A stretch of DNA of 42,976 nucleotides from Oscillospiraceae bacterium (GTDB lineage Bacteria; Bacillota; Clostridia; Oscillospirales; Acutalibacteraceae). How positions within the stretch are numbered: the stretch's first letter is position 1; the number at the start of each line of letters is the position of its first letter. Shown one piece after another: positions 14,584-21,706 of this stretch. Made by a program: the position numbers and the translations under genes. The DNA is taken from assembly GCA_015065605.1 (NCBI GenBank), contig SVPZ01000024.1, positions 1 to 42,976 on the forward strand, written 5' to 3'. The notes beneath the pieces were generated by a model that was given only the letters and a program-made list of their open reading frames with translations, did no database searches and was not told the origin of the DNA.

Positions 14584-15414
14584 TCAATAAAATTTAAATC
14601 TATACGGCTTTTTGCCTTTGACGTCCATTTTTACTTTAAAGAGAGCGCCTGAAAGCGGTTCTTCTCTGATAATTCTGCCGTGGGCGGCGGTTGTTATAAC
14701 AAGAGTATCAAGATTTTCACCTGCAAAGGTACAGCAGGACGGCTGTGCAGCAGGAAGCAAAATCTCCTCTATTTTTTCGCTTCTTTCGGGGTCAACACAA
14801 ATTACCTTGCCGGCACCCCATAGCGCAATCCAAAGGTTACCGTTTTGGTCAATGCACATACCGTCAGGTGAACCTTCCTCGTGGTTATACACGGTTCTGC
14901 GGTTTACTATACTGCCGTCTGCAAGAAAATCAAAGCAGTCGGTTTTATGGGTATAAGTATCGGTATAATAAAACAGATTTTTTTCGGTATCCCAGTCAAG
15001 TCCGTTTGAATTGCCGACACCGTCGAAAAGTTCGGTTAAAGCACCGTCATAGCGATAAAAAGCAGAAGAAAAGTCATAACTTATTGTTCCGCCGTAAAGT
15101 CTGCCGTCGGGGCCAACCTTACCGTCGTTAAAACGGTTACCCTTTAATTTTTCGGGAACACAAACATCACCAAAGTCTTTTGATAAATTGTATATTCCCT
15201 TTTGCGCGCCACAAAGAAGTTCGCCTTTTTCGGTTAAAAACATAAAGCCAACCTGTTGCGGAACAACCCTATCGGCGATTTCGCCGTTTTCTATATTAAC
15301 TTTTCTTATACGCTTACCTAAAATATCGGTCATATAAAGGACTTTTTCTCTGTCATCCCAAAGAGGTCCCTCGCCGACTATGGTTAAAGCATCTGTAATA
15401 ACTTCCGGTTTCAT
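14584..15414 (-). CDS. SMP-30/gluconolactonase/LRE family protein
   Basis: 276 residues forming the six-bladed propeller family of SMP-30/regucalcin lactonases. Metal-site positions are recognisable: Glu15 in VGEGPLWDD, Asn in GNRFNDGKVGPDGRLYGG, Asn in GNSNGLDW and Asp in EGSPDGMCID. Family members hydrolyse sugar lactones with a divalent metal; the substrate is not predictable. No signal peptide. AGGAGATG precedes the ATG, and the gene has its own promoter (TTGACT-17-TAAAAT). Single-gene transcript between two terminators. Confidence 0.85.
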   Translation of the reverse strand: MKPEVITDALTIVGEGPLWDDREKVLYMTDILGKRIRKVNIENGEIADRVVPQQVGFMFLTEKGELLCGAQKGIYNLSKDFGDVCVPEKLKGNRFNDGKVGPDGRLYGGTISYDFSSAFYRYDGALTELFDGVGNSNGLDWDTEKNLFYYTDTYTHKTDCFDFLADGSIVNRRTVYNHEEGSPDGMCIDQNGNLWIALWGAGKVICVDPERSEKIEEILLPAAQPSCCTFAGENLDTLVITTAAHGRIIREEPLSGALFKVKMDVKGKKPYRFKFY

Positions 15415-15433
15415 AATATCATCTCCTGCTTTT

Positions 15434-15462
15434 ATTTTAGCGATAAACCTTGATTAAGTCAA
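15434..15462 (-). promoter_or_regulatory. Promoter of the SMP-30 gene
   Basis: On the minus strand, TTGACT (15457-15462), 17-bp spacer, TAAAAT (15434-15439), just upstream of the ribosome binding site. Confidence 0.65.
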
Positions 15463-15465
15463 CAA

Positions 15466-15499
15466 AAAACACGCGTACTCATTTGAGTCCGCGTGTTTT
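15466..15499 (-). terminator. Terminator of the AGCS symporter gene
   Basis: AAAACACGCGTACT and AGTCCGCGTGTTTT pair with one mismatch around a 6-nt loop; on the minus strand the stem runs into TTTTTTGTTG. It directly precedes the SMP-30 promoter. Confidence 0.7.
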
Positions 15500-15511
15500 A
15501 TTTATTTGAGA

Positions 15512-17053
15512 TTATTCTTCATCTAAAGCTGCAACTGCGGCTGCTTCGATATTTGCATCATAAGAAAGTACGGGAGCAACGTCCTGTTTCTTAATTTTTC
15601 TGTCAACAAAGTTCTTTGTAATCTTCATAACAAGCGGGAAGAGAACAACTACACCGATAAGGTTGGGGATCATCATAAGACCGTTGAAGGTGTCGGAGAT
15701 ATCCCAAGCGAGAGAAGAAGAAAGAACTGCGCCGAAGATAACGGTGCATACGTGGATAATTCTGAAGATAACGGTTGTCTTTGCGCCGAAGAGATATTCC
15801 CAAGCCTTAGAACCGTAATGGGACCAACCAAGTACGGTAGTGAAAGCAAAGAGGAACATTGCAATAGCAATAAATCTCTGACCGATATTGCCCCAAGGGA
15901 ATACGTAGTTAAATGCGCCGCCAACGAGGGTTGCATCGGTAAGGCCTTCTGCAATTTCACCTGTTGCCACGTTAAATACGCCGCCTTCAAGACCGCCGGA
16001 GGTAAGAACAACGAGAGCAGTCATGGTACATACAATCATAGTATCGGCAAATACCTCGAAGATACCCCACATACCCTGCTTAACGGGTTCTTTAATGTTG
16101 GAATTTGAGTGAACCATAACGGAAGAACCAAGACCTGCTTCGTTAGAGAACACACCACGCTTAAAGCCGTTGGTCATAGCAACTATTACGCCGCCGATAC
16201 CGCCGCCGACAAATGCTTCGGGAGCGAAAGCGTTTACAAATATAGCCTTGAATGCAGGAATAATTGCCTGATAGTTAACACCGATAATAACGAGAGAACC
16301 TGCTACGAAAAGAACCACCATAAAGGGAACGATTTTTTCAGCAACGGAAGCTATTCTCTTAAGACCGCCTAAGGTAATAAGAGCGGTAAGAGCCATAATT
16401 ACAACACCTAAAAGCAGGTTATAAAGGGAAACGTCACCGAATACCATTTTAGAAGAAAGAGCTTCTACGTTGAATGCTGCTGCTACGTTAGCAACGATTT
16501 TGTTTACCTGTCCCATACTACCGATACCAAAGGAAGCGAGCATGGTGAAGATACAGAAAAGAACAGCGAGGATGCTGCCTATCCATTTGCAGCCCTTCTT
16601 TTTGCCAAGACCGTCTTTAAGATAGTACATAGCACCGCCGGACCATTCATCCTTAGCGTTCTTTCTGCGGAAATACATACCGAGAACGTTTTCGGAATAG
16701 TTGGTCATCATACCGAGGAATGCGGCAACCCACATCCAGAATACAGCGCCTGCACCACCGATACAAATAGCAGCGGCAACACCTGCGATATTACCGGTAC
16801 CTACGGTTGCGGCAAGAGCAGTACAAAGAGCCTGGAAAGGAGAAATAGAACCCTTTTCCTTACTGTGCTTGATTACGTCCTTGTGGAACATACTGCCGAT
16901 GGTGTTTTTCCACCAAAGGCGGAGATGGGAAATCTGGAACACTTTGGTTACCAAGGTCATAAGAAGACCTGTACCTATAAGGAGAGCAAGTCCTATAGGT
17001 CCCCAAACGACGCCGTTAACTTCGCCGTTTATTTGCGCGATTTTGTCTAACAT
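15512..17053 (-). CDS. alsT: Sodium:alanine/glycine symporter (AGCS family)
   Basis: 513-residue membrane protein with the AGCS signature region GTGNIAGVAAAICIGGAGA near residue 80 and about ten further hydrophobic spans, ending in a charged cytosolic tail. AGCS carriers import alanine or glycine with Na+. The 5' leader is a tandem glycine riboswitch ending in a terminator, which argues for glycine transport or efflux of excess rather than alanine alone. The ATG is preceded by AAGGAGG. Monocistronic: own promoter, own terminator. Confidence 0.92.
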   Translation of the reverse strand: MLDKIAQINGEVNGVVWGPIGLALLIGTGLLMTLVTKVFQISHLRLWWKNTIGSMFHKDVIKHSKEKGSISPFQALCTALAATVGTGNIAGVAAAICIGGAGAVFWMWVAAFLGMMTNYSENVLGMYFRRKNAKDEWSGGAMYYLKDGLGKKKGCKWIGSILAVLFCIFTMLASFGIGSMGQVNKIVANVAAAFNVEALSSKMVFGDVSLYNLLLGVVIMALTALITLGGLKRIASVAEKIVPFMVVLFVAGSLVIIGVNYQAIIPAFKAIFVNAFAPEAFVGGGIGGVIVAMTNGFKRGVFSNEAGLGSSVMVHSNSNIKEPVKQGMWGIFEVFADTMIVCTMTALVVLTSGGLEGGVFNVATGEIAEGLTDATLVGGAFNYVFPWGNIGQRFIAIAMFLFAFTTVLGWSHYGSKAWEYLFGAKTTVIFRIIHVCTVIFGAVLSSSLAWDISDTFNGLMMIPNLIGVVVLFPLVMKITKNFVDRKIKKQDVAPVLSYDANIEAAAVAALDEE

Positions 17054-17078
17054 TAAAAATTCCTCCTTAAAATAAAAA

Positions 17079-17103
17079 ACCGCCTTTATTTTATAAAGAC
17101 AGT
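17079..17103 (-). terminator. Riboswitch-controlled terminator before alsT
   Basis: On the minus strand, an 11-bp stem (ACTGTCTTTAT with ATAAAGGCGGT, including G-T pairs) with a 3-nt loop is followed by TTTTTTATTTT and then the ribosome binding site. This is the expected expression platform of a glycine ON switch. Confidence 0.65.
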
Positions 17104-17320
17104 CTCCGGAGCAAAACCTATCCCTTTGGGAAAGATTTTAAATTGCTCTGTCCTTTTGCCTGAGAGATTTGCTTTTACACTTTCACCTTCGGCATCCAAT
17201 CTAATGGACTTCTCCAGAGTGTCATCCGTTTACAGTCTTTTCGGTTTCCCGAGCCTGAGAGTGTTACTCCTTCGGCAGCAGAGCTTTTCCTGCAAACTTC
17301 TTCTGACATTAAATTTTACT
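17104..17320 (-). promoter_or_regulatory. Tandem glycine riboswitch (gcvT type)
   Basis: On the minus strand, two aptamers lie in series. The first contains GCCGAAGGAGTAAC and CTCTCAGGC (about 17240-17280). The second contains GATGCCGAAGGTGAAAG and ATCTCTCAGGCAAAAGGAC (about 17148-17195), followed by AGAGCAATTT. GCCGAAGG...CTCTCAGGC(AAAAGGAC) is the conserved core of the gcvT class. The 422-bp gene-free stretch 17054-17475 consists of this leader plus the divergent alsT and hpt promoters. Confidence 0.9.
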
Positions 17321-17325
17321 CTCCT

Positions 17326-17354
17326 ATTATATTATAGTACGTTGCGTTTTGCAA
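17326..17354 (-). promoter_or_regulatory. Promoter of alsT
   Basis: Minus strand TTGCAA (17349-17354), 17 bp, TATAAT (17326-17331). Predicted transcription start falls at the 5' edge of the first aptamer. Confidence 0.65.
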
Positions 17355-17404
17355 CCATAAATTAACAGAAATTTAATATTTGTGTATTTTAATGCAAAAA
17401 AATG

Positions 17405-17433
17405 TTGAAATAGACCTTGTTTTGTGGGATAAT
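17405..17433 (+). promoter_or_regulatory. Promoter of hpt
   Basis: TTGAAA (17405-17410), 17-bp spacer, GATAAT (17428-17433), 42 bp before the ATG. Confidence 0.6.
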
Positions 17434-17475
17434 ATATATAAATTCAAGCAAAAAAAACATTTACGGTGAAGTATT

Positions 17476-18030
17476 ATGAAAGAATTAAAAGACGTTAAAG
17501 ATTTTGAAAGCAGAATTAAAAGAGTTCTGATAACTGAGGAAGAAATAAAGGAAGCTATAAAAAAAGCAGGAAAGGTTATCGATTCCTACTACGACGGCAG
17601 ACCTATTCTGTTGGTCAGCGTTTTAAAGGGCGCCTTCGTATTTATGGCAGATTTATGTCGCGCGGTATCGGTTCCTTGTGAAATAGGTTTTATGTGCGCA
17701 AAAAGTTATTATGCAGGTACCACCTCTTCGGGCGTTGTGCAGATAACTATGGACCTTGAACAAGACGTAAGCGGTTATCACGTGGTAATAGTTGAAGATA
17801 TTATTGATACGGGCAGAACCCTTAAGGATATTCACAAGCTTTTAAAGGCAAGAAATCCTCTTTCGCTTCACGTTGTAACTCTTCTTGACAAGCCTGAAAG
17901 ACGCGTTGTTGATTTTACCGCAGATTACGTGCTTTTCACCGTTGAAGACCATTTCGTTATAGGCTACGGTCTTGACTGCGGTGAATATTACAGAAATCTC
18001 CCATACATAGCGGAATACAGCGAAGAATAA
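17476..18030 (+). CDS. hpt: Hypoxanthine(-guanine) phosphoribosyltransferase
   Basis: 184 residues, normal for the family. The PRPP-binding loop VVIVEDIIDTGRTL, the SVLKGAFVFMADL loop I, KSYYAGTTSSG (the flexible loop II) and the C-terminal VIGYGLDCGEYYRNLPYI are all present. The enzyme salvages hypoxanthine and guanine to IMP/GMP in the cytosol. In many Firmicutes hpt is next to tilS and ftsH; here it stands alone, with its own promoter and a bidirectional terminator. Confidence 0.94.
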   Translation: MKELKDVKDFESRIKRVLITEEEIKEAIKKAGKVIDSYYDGRPILLVSVLKGAFVFMADLCRAVSVPCEIGFMCAKSYYAGTTSSGVVQITMDLEQDVSGYHVVIVEDIIDTGRTLKDIHKLLKARNPLSLHVVTLLDKPERRVVDFTADYVLFTVEDHFVIGYGLDCGEYYRNLPYIAEYSEE

Positions 18031-18047
18031 TATATTTCTTATAACAA

Positions 18048-18073
18048 AAAACCGAGTCTTTCGACTCGGTTTT
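18048..18073. terminator. Bidirectional terminator between hpt and GH130 copy 1
   Basis: An 11-bp stem (AAAACCGAGTC and complement), loop TTTC, T-runs on both strands. The same stem recurs after the second GH130 gene. Confidence 0.85.
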
Positions 18074-18076
18074 ATT

Positions 18077-19114
18077 TTATTCTTTGAAAGCAGGAAGATT
18101 TTCAAGAGGACTCTTTTTAAGTTCGTCTAAAAGTTCGCTCAAACTTCCTATTGCAAGGCCGATTCTTTCGTCAGCAGCACCATAGTAAATACGGATTTCA
18201 TCCTTTTCTTCATTAACTATTGCGCCACAAGCGAAGGTTGCGTTTTCGGCTCTGCCGTAGATTTCGTAATCTTCGTTAGGTGTTAAAATAGGCTTATCAA
18301 GAACGCCTAGAACTTTTGTCGGGTCCTCAAGGTCAAGCAAAATTGCAGAAAGGCTATAGCACCATTCTCTGTTTTCATTCCATACGCCGTGGATAATTTC
18401 AAGCCAACCGTCTTTGGTCTTAATTGGGGGAGTAGGACCTACCTTATAGTTAGCGTAAGACATACAAGGATACAAAAGAGGTCTGTGCATACCCCAGAAT
18501 TTAAGGTCGGGAGAATAAGAAACCCACATACCATGAGTGGTCGCATCGTCAAGACTGTGACCGGGGGCGTTTACACGTACTACGCTATAGGGACGGTCAA
18601 TTCTTGCATAAAGTCCGTTTATCTTTTCGGGGAAAAGACAGGGCACTCTGTTTGGTGGGAGCGCTACACACTCTATAAGCTCTGCTGTTTTAAAATCCTT
18701 GGTTTTAAAAAGTAAAGCGCCGGGACCAATGCCAAGTCCTATGGGAGGACGTATTTGCGCGGGACGCATTACATAATAGGTGTCGTCAATTTTTGTGACT
18801 CTTGGGTCAATTACCCAACCATCATATACACCCTTTGCGCCGTTTGTCCAATCGATAGTTTTAAACAACGGTTCGGGGTTTATATCAAAATTGATACCGT
18901 CTTCGCTTAATGCTACGTGAATACCCGTTCCACAGCCGTCTTCTAACGGATTTTTATAAATTGCGGCAATAAGCAAAAGATATTTGCCTTCAAACATAGT
19001 TTGTCCGCAATTAAATACCGAAACTGCGGGAACAGGGAAATTTTCAACCGTTATAATCGGGTTGCCTTCATAACGGTGCATTATGTATTCGGGGCCTCTG
19101 AATTTTTCTATCAT
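18077..19114 (-). CDS. GH130 family glycoside phosphorylase-like protein, copy 1
   Basis: 345 residues, five-bladed propeller type. GH130 marks: NPIIT near the N-terminus, Asp103 in VIDPRVT (expected proton donor region), LFPEKINGLYARIDRP, GPTPPIKTKDGWLEIIHGV and IYYGAADERIGLA. Characterised relatives phosphorolyse beta-mannosides, releasing mannose 1-phosphate; linkage and acceptor cannot be told from sequence. No signal peptide, so cytoplasmic. The usual Glu before DPR is Ile in both copies. About 79% identical by hand count to the next gene, with no gaps. It has its own promoter and terminator. Confidence 0.88.
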   Translation of the reverse strand: MIEKFRGPEYIMHRYEGNPIITVENFPVPAVSVFNCGQTMFEGKYLLLIAAIYKNPLEDGCGTGIHVALSEDGINFDINPEPLFKTIDWTNGAKGVYDGWVIDPRVTKIDDTYYVMRPAQIRPPIGLGIGPGALLFKTKDFKTAELIECVALPPNRVPCLFPEKINGLYARIDRPYSVVRVNAPGHSLDDATTHGMWVSYSPDLKFWGMHRPLLYPCMSYANYKVGPTPPIKTKDGWLEIIHGVWNENREWCYSLSAILLDLEDPTKVLGVLDKPILTPNEDYEIYGRAENATFACGAIVNEEKDEIRIYYGAADERIGLAIGSLSELLDELKKSPLENLPAFKE

Positions 19115-19132
19115 TTAAATCACCTCGTGTTT

Positions 19133-19161
19133 ATTTTATCACATAAAAACGTTTTTAACAA
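19133..19161 (-). promoter_or_regulatory. Promoter of GH130 copy 1
   Basis: Minus strand TTGTTA (19156-19161), 17 bp, TAAAAT (19133-19138). Confidence 0.55.
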
Positions 19162-19185
19162 TGAACAATAACGACTATATTTTCT

Positions 19186-19215
19186 AAAAAACCGAGTCTT
19201 GCGACTCGGTTTTTT
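19186..19215 (-). terminator. Terminator of GH130 copy 2
   Basis: The same ACCGAGTC/GACTCGGT stem as at 18048-18073, with loop TTGC instead of TTTC and longer T-runs. It was apparently duplicated together with the gene. Confidence 0.85.
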
Positions 19216-19217
19216 TA

Positions 19218-20255
19218 TTATTTTTTGTATGCGTCGAGAAGCTCGGGAGGATTCTTTTTAAGTTCACTTAAAAGTTCGCTTAAAGAACCTGTTGCAAGAC
19301 CGATTCTTTCGTCTGCTGCGCCGTAGTAAATACGGATTTCATCCTTTTCTTCATTAACTATTGCGCCGCAAGCAAAGGTTGTGTTTTGTGCTCTGCCGTA
19401 GATTTCGTAATCCTCGTTAGGTGTTAAAATCGGCTTATCTAAAATGCCGATAATCTTAGTGGGATCTTGTAAATCCAAAAGCATTGCAGAAAGGCTATAG
19501 CACCATTCTCTGTTTTCCTTATATACGCCGTGGATAATTTCAAGCCAACCGTCCTTGGTCTTAATAGGGGGAGTCGGGCCAACCTTATAGTTAGCGTAAG
19601 ACATACAGGGATAAAGGAAAGGACGGTGTCTGCCCCAGTGAATCATATCGGGAGAATAGGAAATCCACATACCGTGGGTAAGTTGGTCATCAAGCGTATG
19701 ACCCGGAGGGCAAACACGTGCAAGACCGTAAGGACGGTCAAGACGAACGTAGTCGCCGTTAATCTTTTCAGGGAAAAGACAGGGAACTCTGTTTAAAGGC
19801 AGAGAAATGCACTCAATAAATTCAGCAGTTTTGAAATCCTTGGTTTTATAAAGAAGTGCGCAAGGTCCGATATCCTTACCGTCAAGTGGATGGCACTGAC
19901 CGGGACGAACTATATAGTAAGTATCGCCGATTTGTGTAACTCTGGGATCTATTACCCAACTGTCGAATCTGCCGGGCATATTTTTAACCCAGTCCTCAGC
20001 CTTAAACAGCGGTTCCGGATTTATGTCAAAATTGATTCCGTCTTCACTTAAAGCTACGTGAATACCCGTTCCGCATCCTGGAGCTATCGGTTTTTCGTAA
20101 ATGGCGGCAATAAGCAAAAGATATTTACCTTCAAACATTACCTGACCGCAGTTAAATACCGCAACGACTTCAACAGGAAAATTTTCCTTTGTGATGATGG
20201 GATTTTTTTCGTAACGGTGCATTATATATTCGGGGCCTCTAAATTTTTCGATCAT
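19218..20255 (-). CDS. GH130 family glycoside phosphorylase-like protein, copy 2
   Basis: 345 residues, gap-free paralogue of the preceding gene. VIDPRVT (Asp103), GPTPPIKTKDGWLEIIHGV and IYYGAADERIGLA are kept. Differences cluster at residues 51-60, 88-100 and 119-128, which in a propeller would be loops near the active-site mouth, so the two may differ in substrate. GGAGG precedes the ATG. The promoter is TTGTAC-17-TATTAT, different in sequence from that of copy 1, so the copies may be expressed separately. Confidence 0.88.
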   Translation of the reverse strand: MIEKFRGPEYIMHRYEKNPIITKENFPVEVVAVFNCGQVMFEGKYLLLIAAIYEKPIAPGCGTGIHVALSEDGINFDINPEPLFKAEDWVKNMPGRFDSWVIDPRVTQIGDTYYIVRPGQCHPLDGKDIGPCALLYKTKDFKTAEFIECISLPLNRVPCLFPEKINGDYVRLDRPYGLARVCPPGHTLDDQLTHGMWISYSPDMIHWGRHRPFLYPCMSYANYKVGPTPPIKTKDGWLEIIHGVYKENREWCYSLSAMLLDLQDPTKIIGILDKPILTPNEDYEIYGRAQNTTFACGAIVNEEKDEIRIYYGAADERIGLATGSLSELLSELKKNPPELLDAYKK

Positions 20256-20282
20256 AAATATACCTCCTTTTTGTATATTTTT

Positions 20283-20311
20283 ATAATATCATAACCGAAG
20301 ACTTGGTACAA
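20283..20311 (-). promoter_or_regulatory. Promoter of GH130 copy 2
   Basis: Minus strand TTGTAC (20306-20311), 17 bp, TATTAT (20283-20288). Confidence 0.55.
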
Positions 20312-20363
20312 GGAAAAAATATACGACTTTTTTGCAAGATATTTTCTCTTTTATACGGTAATT

Positions 20364-20725
20364 AAACAGAAAGAACTGCAATTTCTTGCAGTGTTTTTAT
20401 TATACAACGCTATGCGTTGATGCCATACAGTCCGCTTCGCGAACTGATTATATGCACCTTACGGTGATTTAAACAGAAAGAACTGCAATTTCTTGCAGTA
20501 TTATTTTTATGCAACGCTGACGCGTTGATGATATACAGTCCGCTTCGCGAACTGATTATATACACCTTACGGTGATTTAAACAGAAAGAACTGCAATTTC
20601 TTGCAGTTCTTTTATTATACAACGCTATGCGTTGATGACATACAGTCCGCTTCGCGAACTGATTATATGCACCTTACGGTGATTTAAACAGAAAGAACTG
20701 CAATTTCTTGCAGTTCTTTCTGTTT
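20364..20725. repeat. Tandem array of a hairpin-rich 107-bp unit (3.4 copies)
   Basis: Units at 20364-20470, 20471-20578 and 20579-20685, plus a partial 20686-20725. Each holds four small stem-loops in fixed order: AACTGCA-ATTTCT-TGCAGT, AACGC-TAT-GCGTT (altered to GCTGACGC in unit 2), AGTCCGCTTCGCGAACT and CACC-TTAC-GGTG. The final partial unit is completed into a perfect 17-bp stem starting AAACAGAAAG. Differences between units are few and mostly in loops or linkers. No coding potential is believable. The gene-free stretch 20256-20770 contains only the GH130 promoter and this array. Confidence 0.9.
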
Positions 20726-20770
20726 AAAAAGGGGATAGGGATGAATAGGGGCAAAATAAATTTTGGAAGG

Positions 20771-21445
20771 TCACAAAAGCGACATTTGACTGAATACTGA
20801 ATTCTTTTCTATTTTTATGCGGATTTCAAGGCTATCGTCGGTTTCTTTCTGACGGTAATTAACGCGCGTTCCCGCATCCTTTACGCTTTCCACAAGTTTA
20901 CGCACGCTGTTAAGGAAAAATCTCGTATCCTTTATAGGCGGAAGTTTTCTGTCGTTTTCCTTATTGTCGGTCTTTTTTAAGGGCGTATCCAAAATTATTT
21001 CTTTTTTGGGCTCTTCAGATTGACCTTTTGCCTTTACTATTTTTTCAAGTTCTCCCGTAGTAAAGGAAAGGGTGCGCGCCACTGTGTCAATTGAATATTT
21101 TTTGCAAAGTTCATTAAGCCTGTCCGCTTCTTCGGTTAAAGAAACGGTCTGTCCCGCGTTTTCTTCGGTTGCTCTGAAAAGTTCACCGTCAAAAAAATCG
21201 GTAACGATGCAAGGGATTTTTTTAACCTCTGCCATAATACAGGCCTTAATGCGTTTTTCACCGCTTATTACTTCATAGCCGTCTTCGGTTTCCTTTACCG
21301 TAACGGGACAAAGTAATCCGTTTTCTCTTATACTTTCCGATAAAAGAAAAAGCTTATAACGGTCGTATTCTTTTCTTGCGTCTTTTGGGGGTATTATTTC
21401 AGACGGATTTAAAAATACAAGCCGTTTAAAGTATTCCTCTTTCAC
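20771..21445 (-). CDS. ParB/Noc-like nucleoid protein
   Basis: 224 residues. The N-terminal ParB/sulfiredoxin domain is clear: LNPSEIIPPKDARKEY, SESIRENGLLCPVTVKETEDGYEVISGEKRIKACIMA. The box GEKRIKA replaces the usual GERRxRA, keeping the charge pattern of the CTP-binding motif. The HTH region that follows (EADRLNELCKKYSIDTVARTL) is weak. The C-terminal ~80 residues are charged and unassigned. Standard ParB/Noc proteins are 270-300 residues, so this is short. Position next to rsmG-mnmG-mnmE matches the noc/parB locus of Firmicutes, but no parA is present. GTG start with AGGAGG 7 nt upstream. Confidence 0.72.
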   Translation of the reverse strand: MKEEYFKRLVFLNPSEIIPPKDARKEYDRYKLFLLSESIRENGLLCPVTVKETEDGYEVISGEKRIKACIMAEVKKIPCIVTDFFDGELFRATEENAGQTVSLTEEADRLNELCKKYSIDTVARTLSFTTGELEKIVKAKGQSEEPKKEIILDTPLKKTDNKENDRKLPPIKDTRFFLNSVRKLVESVKDAGTRVNYRQKETDDSLEIRIKIEKNSVFSQMSLL

Positions 21446-21457
21446 TTTTATACCTCC

Positions 21458-21476
21458 TGCCGAAACCCCTTCGGCA
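21458..21476 (-). promoter_or_regulatory. 5' leader hairpin directly before the ParB-like ribosome binding site
   Basis: TGCCGAA-5 nt-TTCGGCA, a perfect 7-bp stem, abuts the GGAGG on the minus strand and lies at or near the predicted transcript 5' end. It could stabilise the mRNA or tune initiation. Confidence 0.5.
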
Positions 21477-21481
21477 AGAAA

Positions 21482-21510
21482 ATAGTAACATAGTTTTTTT
21501 CTGTTTTCAA
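21482..21510 (-). promoter_or_regulatory. Promoter of the ParB-like gene
   Basis: Minus strand TTGAAA (21505-21510), 17 bp, TACTAT (21482-21487), downstream of the rsmG terminator, so the gene is transcribed separately from rsmG. Confidence 0.55.
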
Positions 21511-21530
21511 GAAAAAAAGGTCGACAAAAA

Positions 21531-21572
21531 ACTCCCTAAAAAGCAATGATTTTACCGTACTTTTTAAGGAGT
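21531..21572 (-). terminator. Terminator of the mnmE-mnmG-rsmG operon
   Basis: ACTCC(C/T)TAAAAAG-type 13-bp arms with one G-T pair on the minus strand, a 16-nt loop, then TTTTTTGTCG. It lies 130 bp after rsmG. Confidence 0.7.
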
Positions 21573-21679
21573 GACAAATTGTTTGTAGAAAAAAATAAAC
21601 TGTAGTTAATAACTGCGATATTTTAAAGGGATTAACGAGTATTTTAACAATGCAAAGACGAAAATTGAGCCTTTAAAAT

Positions 21680-21706
21680 CAGGTTCGGATTATTCGTGTT
21701 TGCTTA
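21680..21706. repeat. Second copy of the 27-bp dispersed repeat
   Basis: Exact match to 101-127. On the minus strand the repeat starts with the TAA stop of rsmG and runs into the intergenic region. Confidence 0.75.

Noticed and set aside
20410-20622. 70-residue minus-strand ORF in the tandem array
   Set aside because: The reading frame is created by the repeat itself, has no ribosome binding site, and merely repeats as the DNA unit repeats.
20364-20725. Possible CRISPR array
   Set aside because: The units are 107 bp, near-identical throughout, and contain no short repeat/unique spacer alternation; no cas genes are present.
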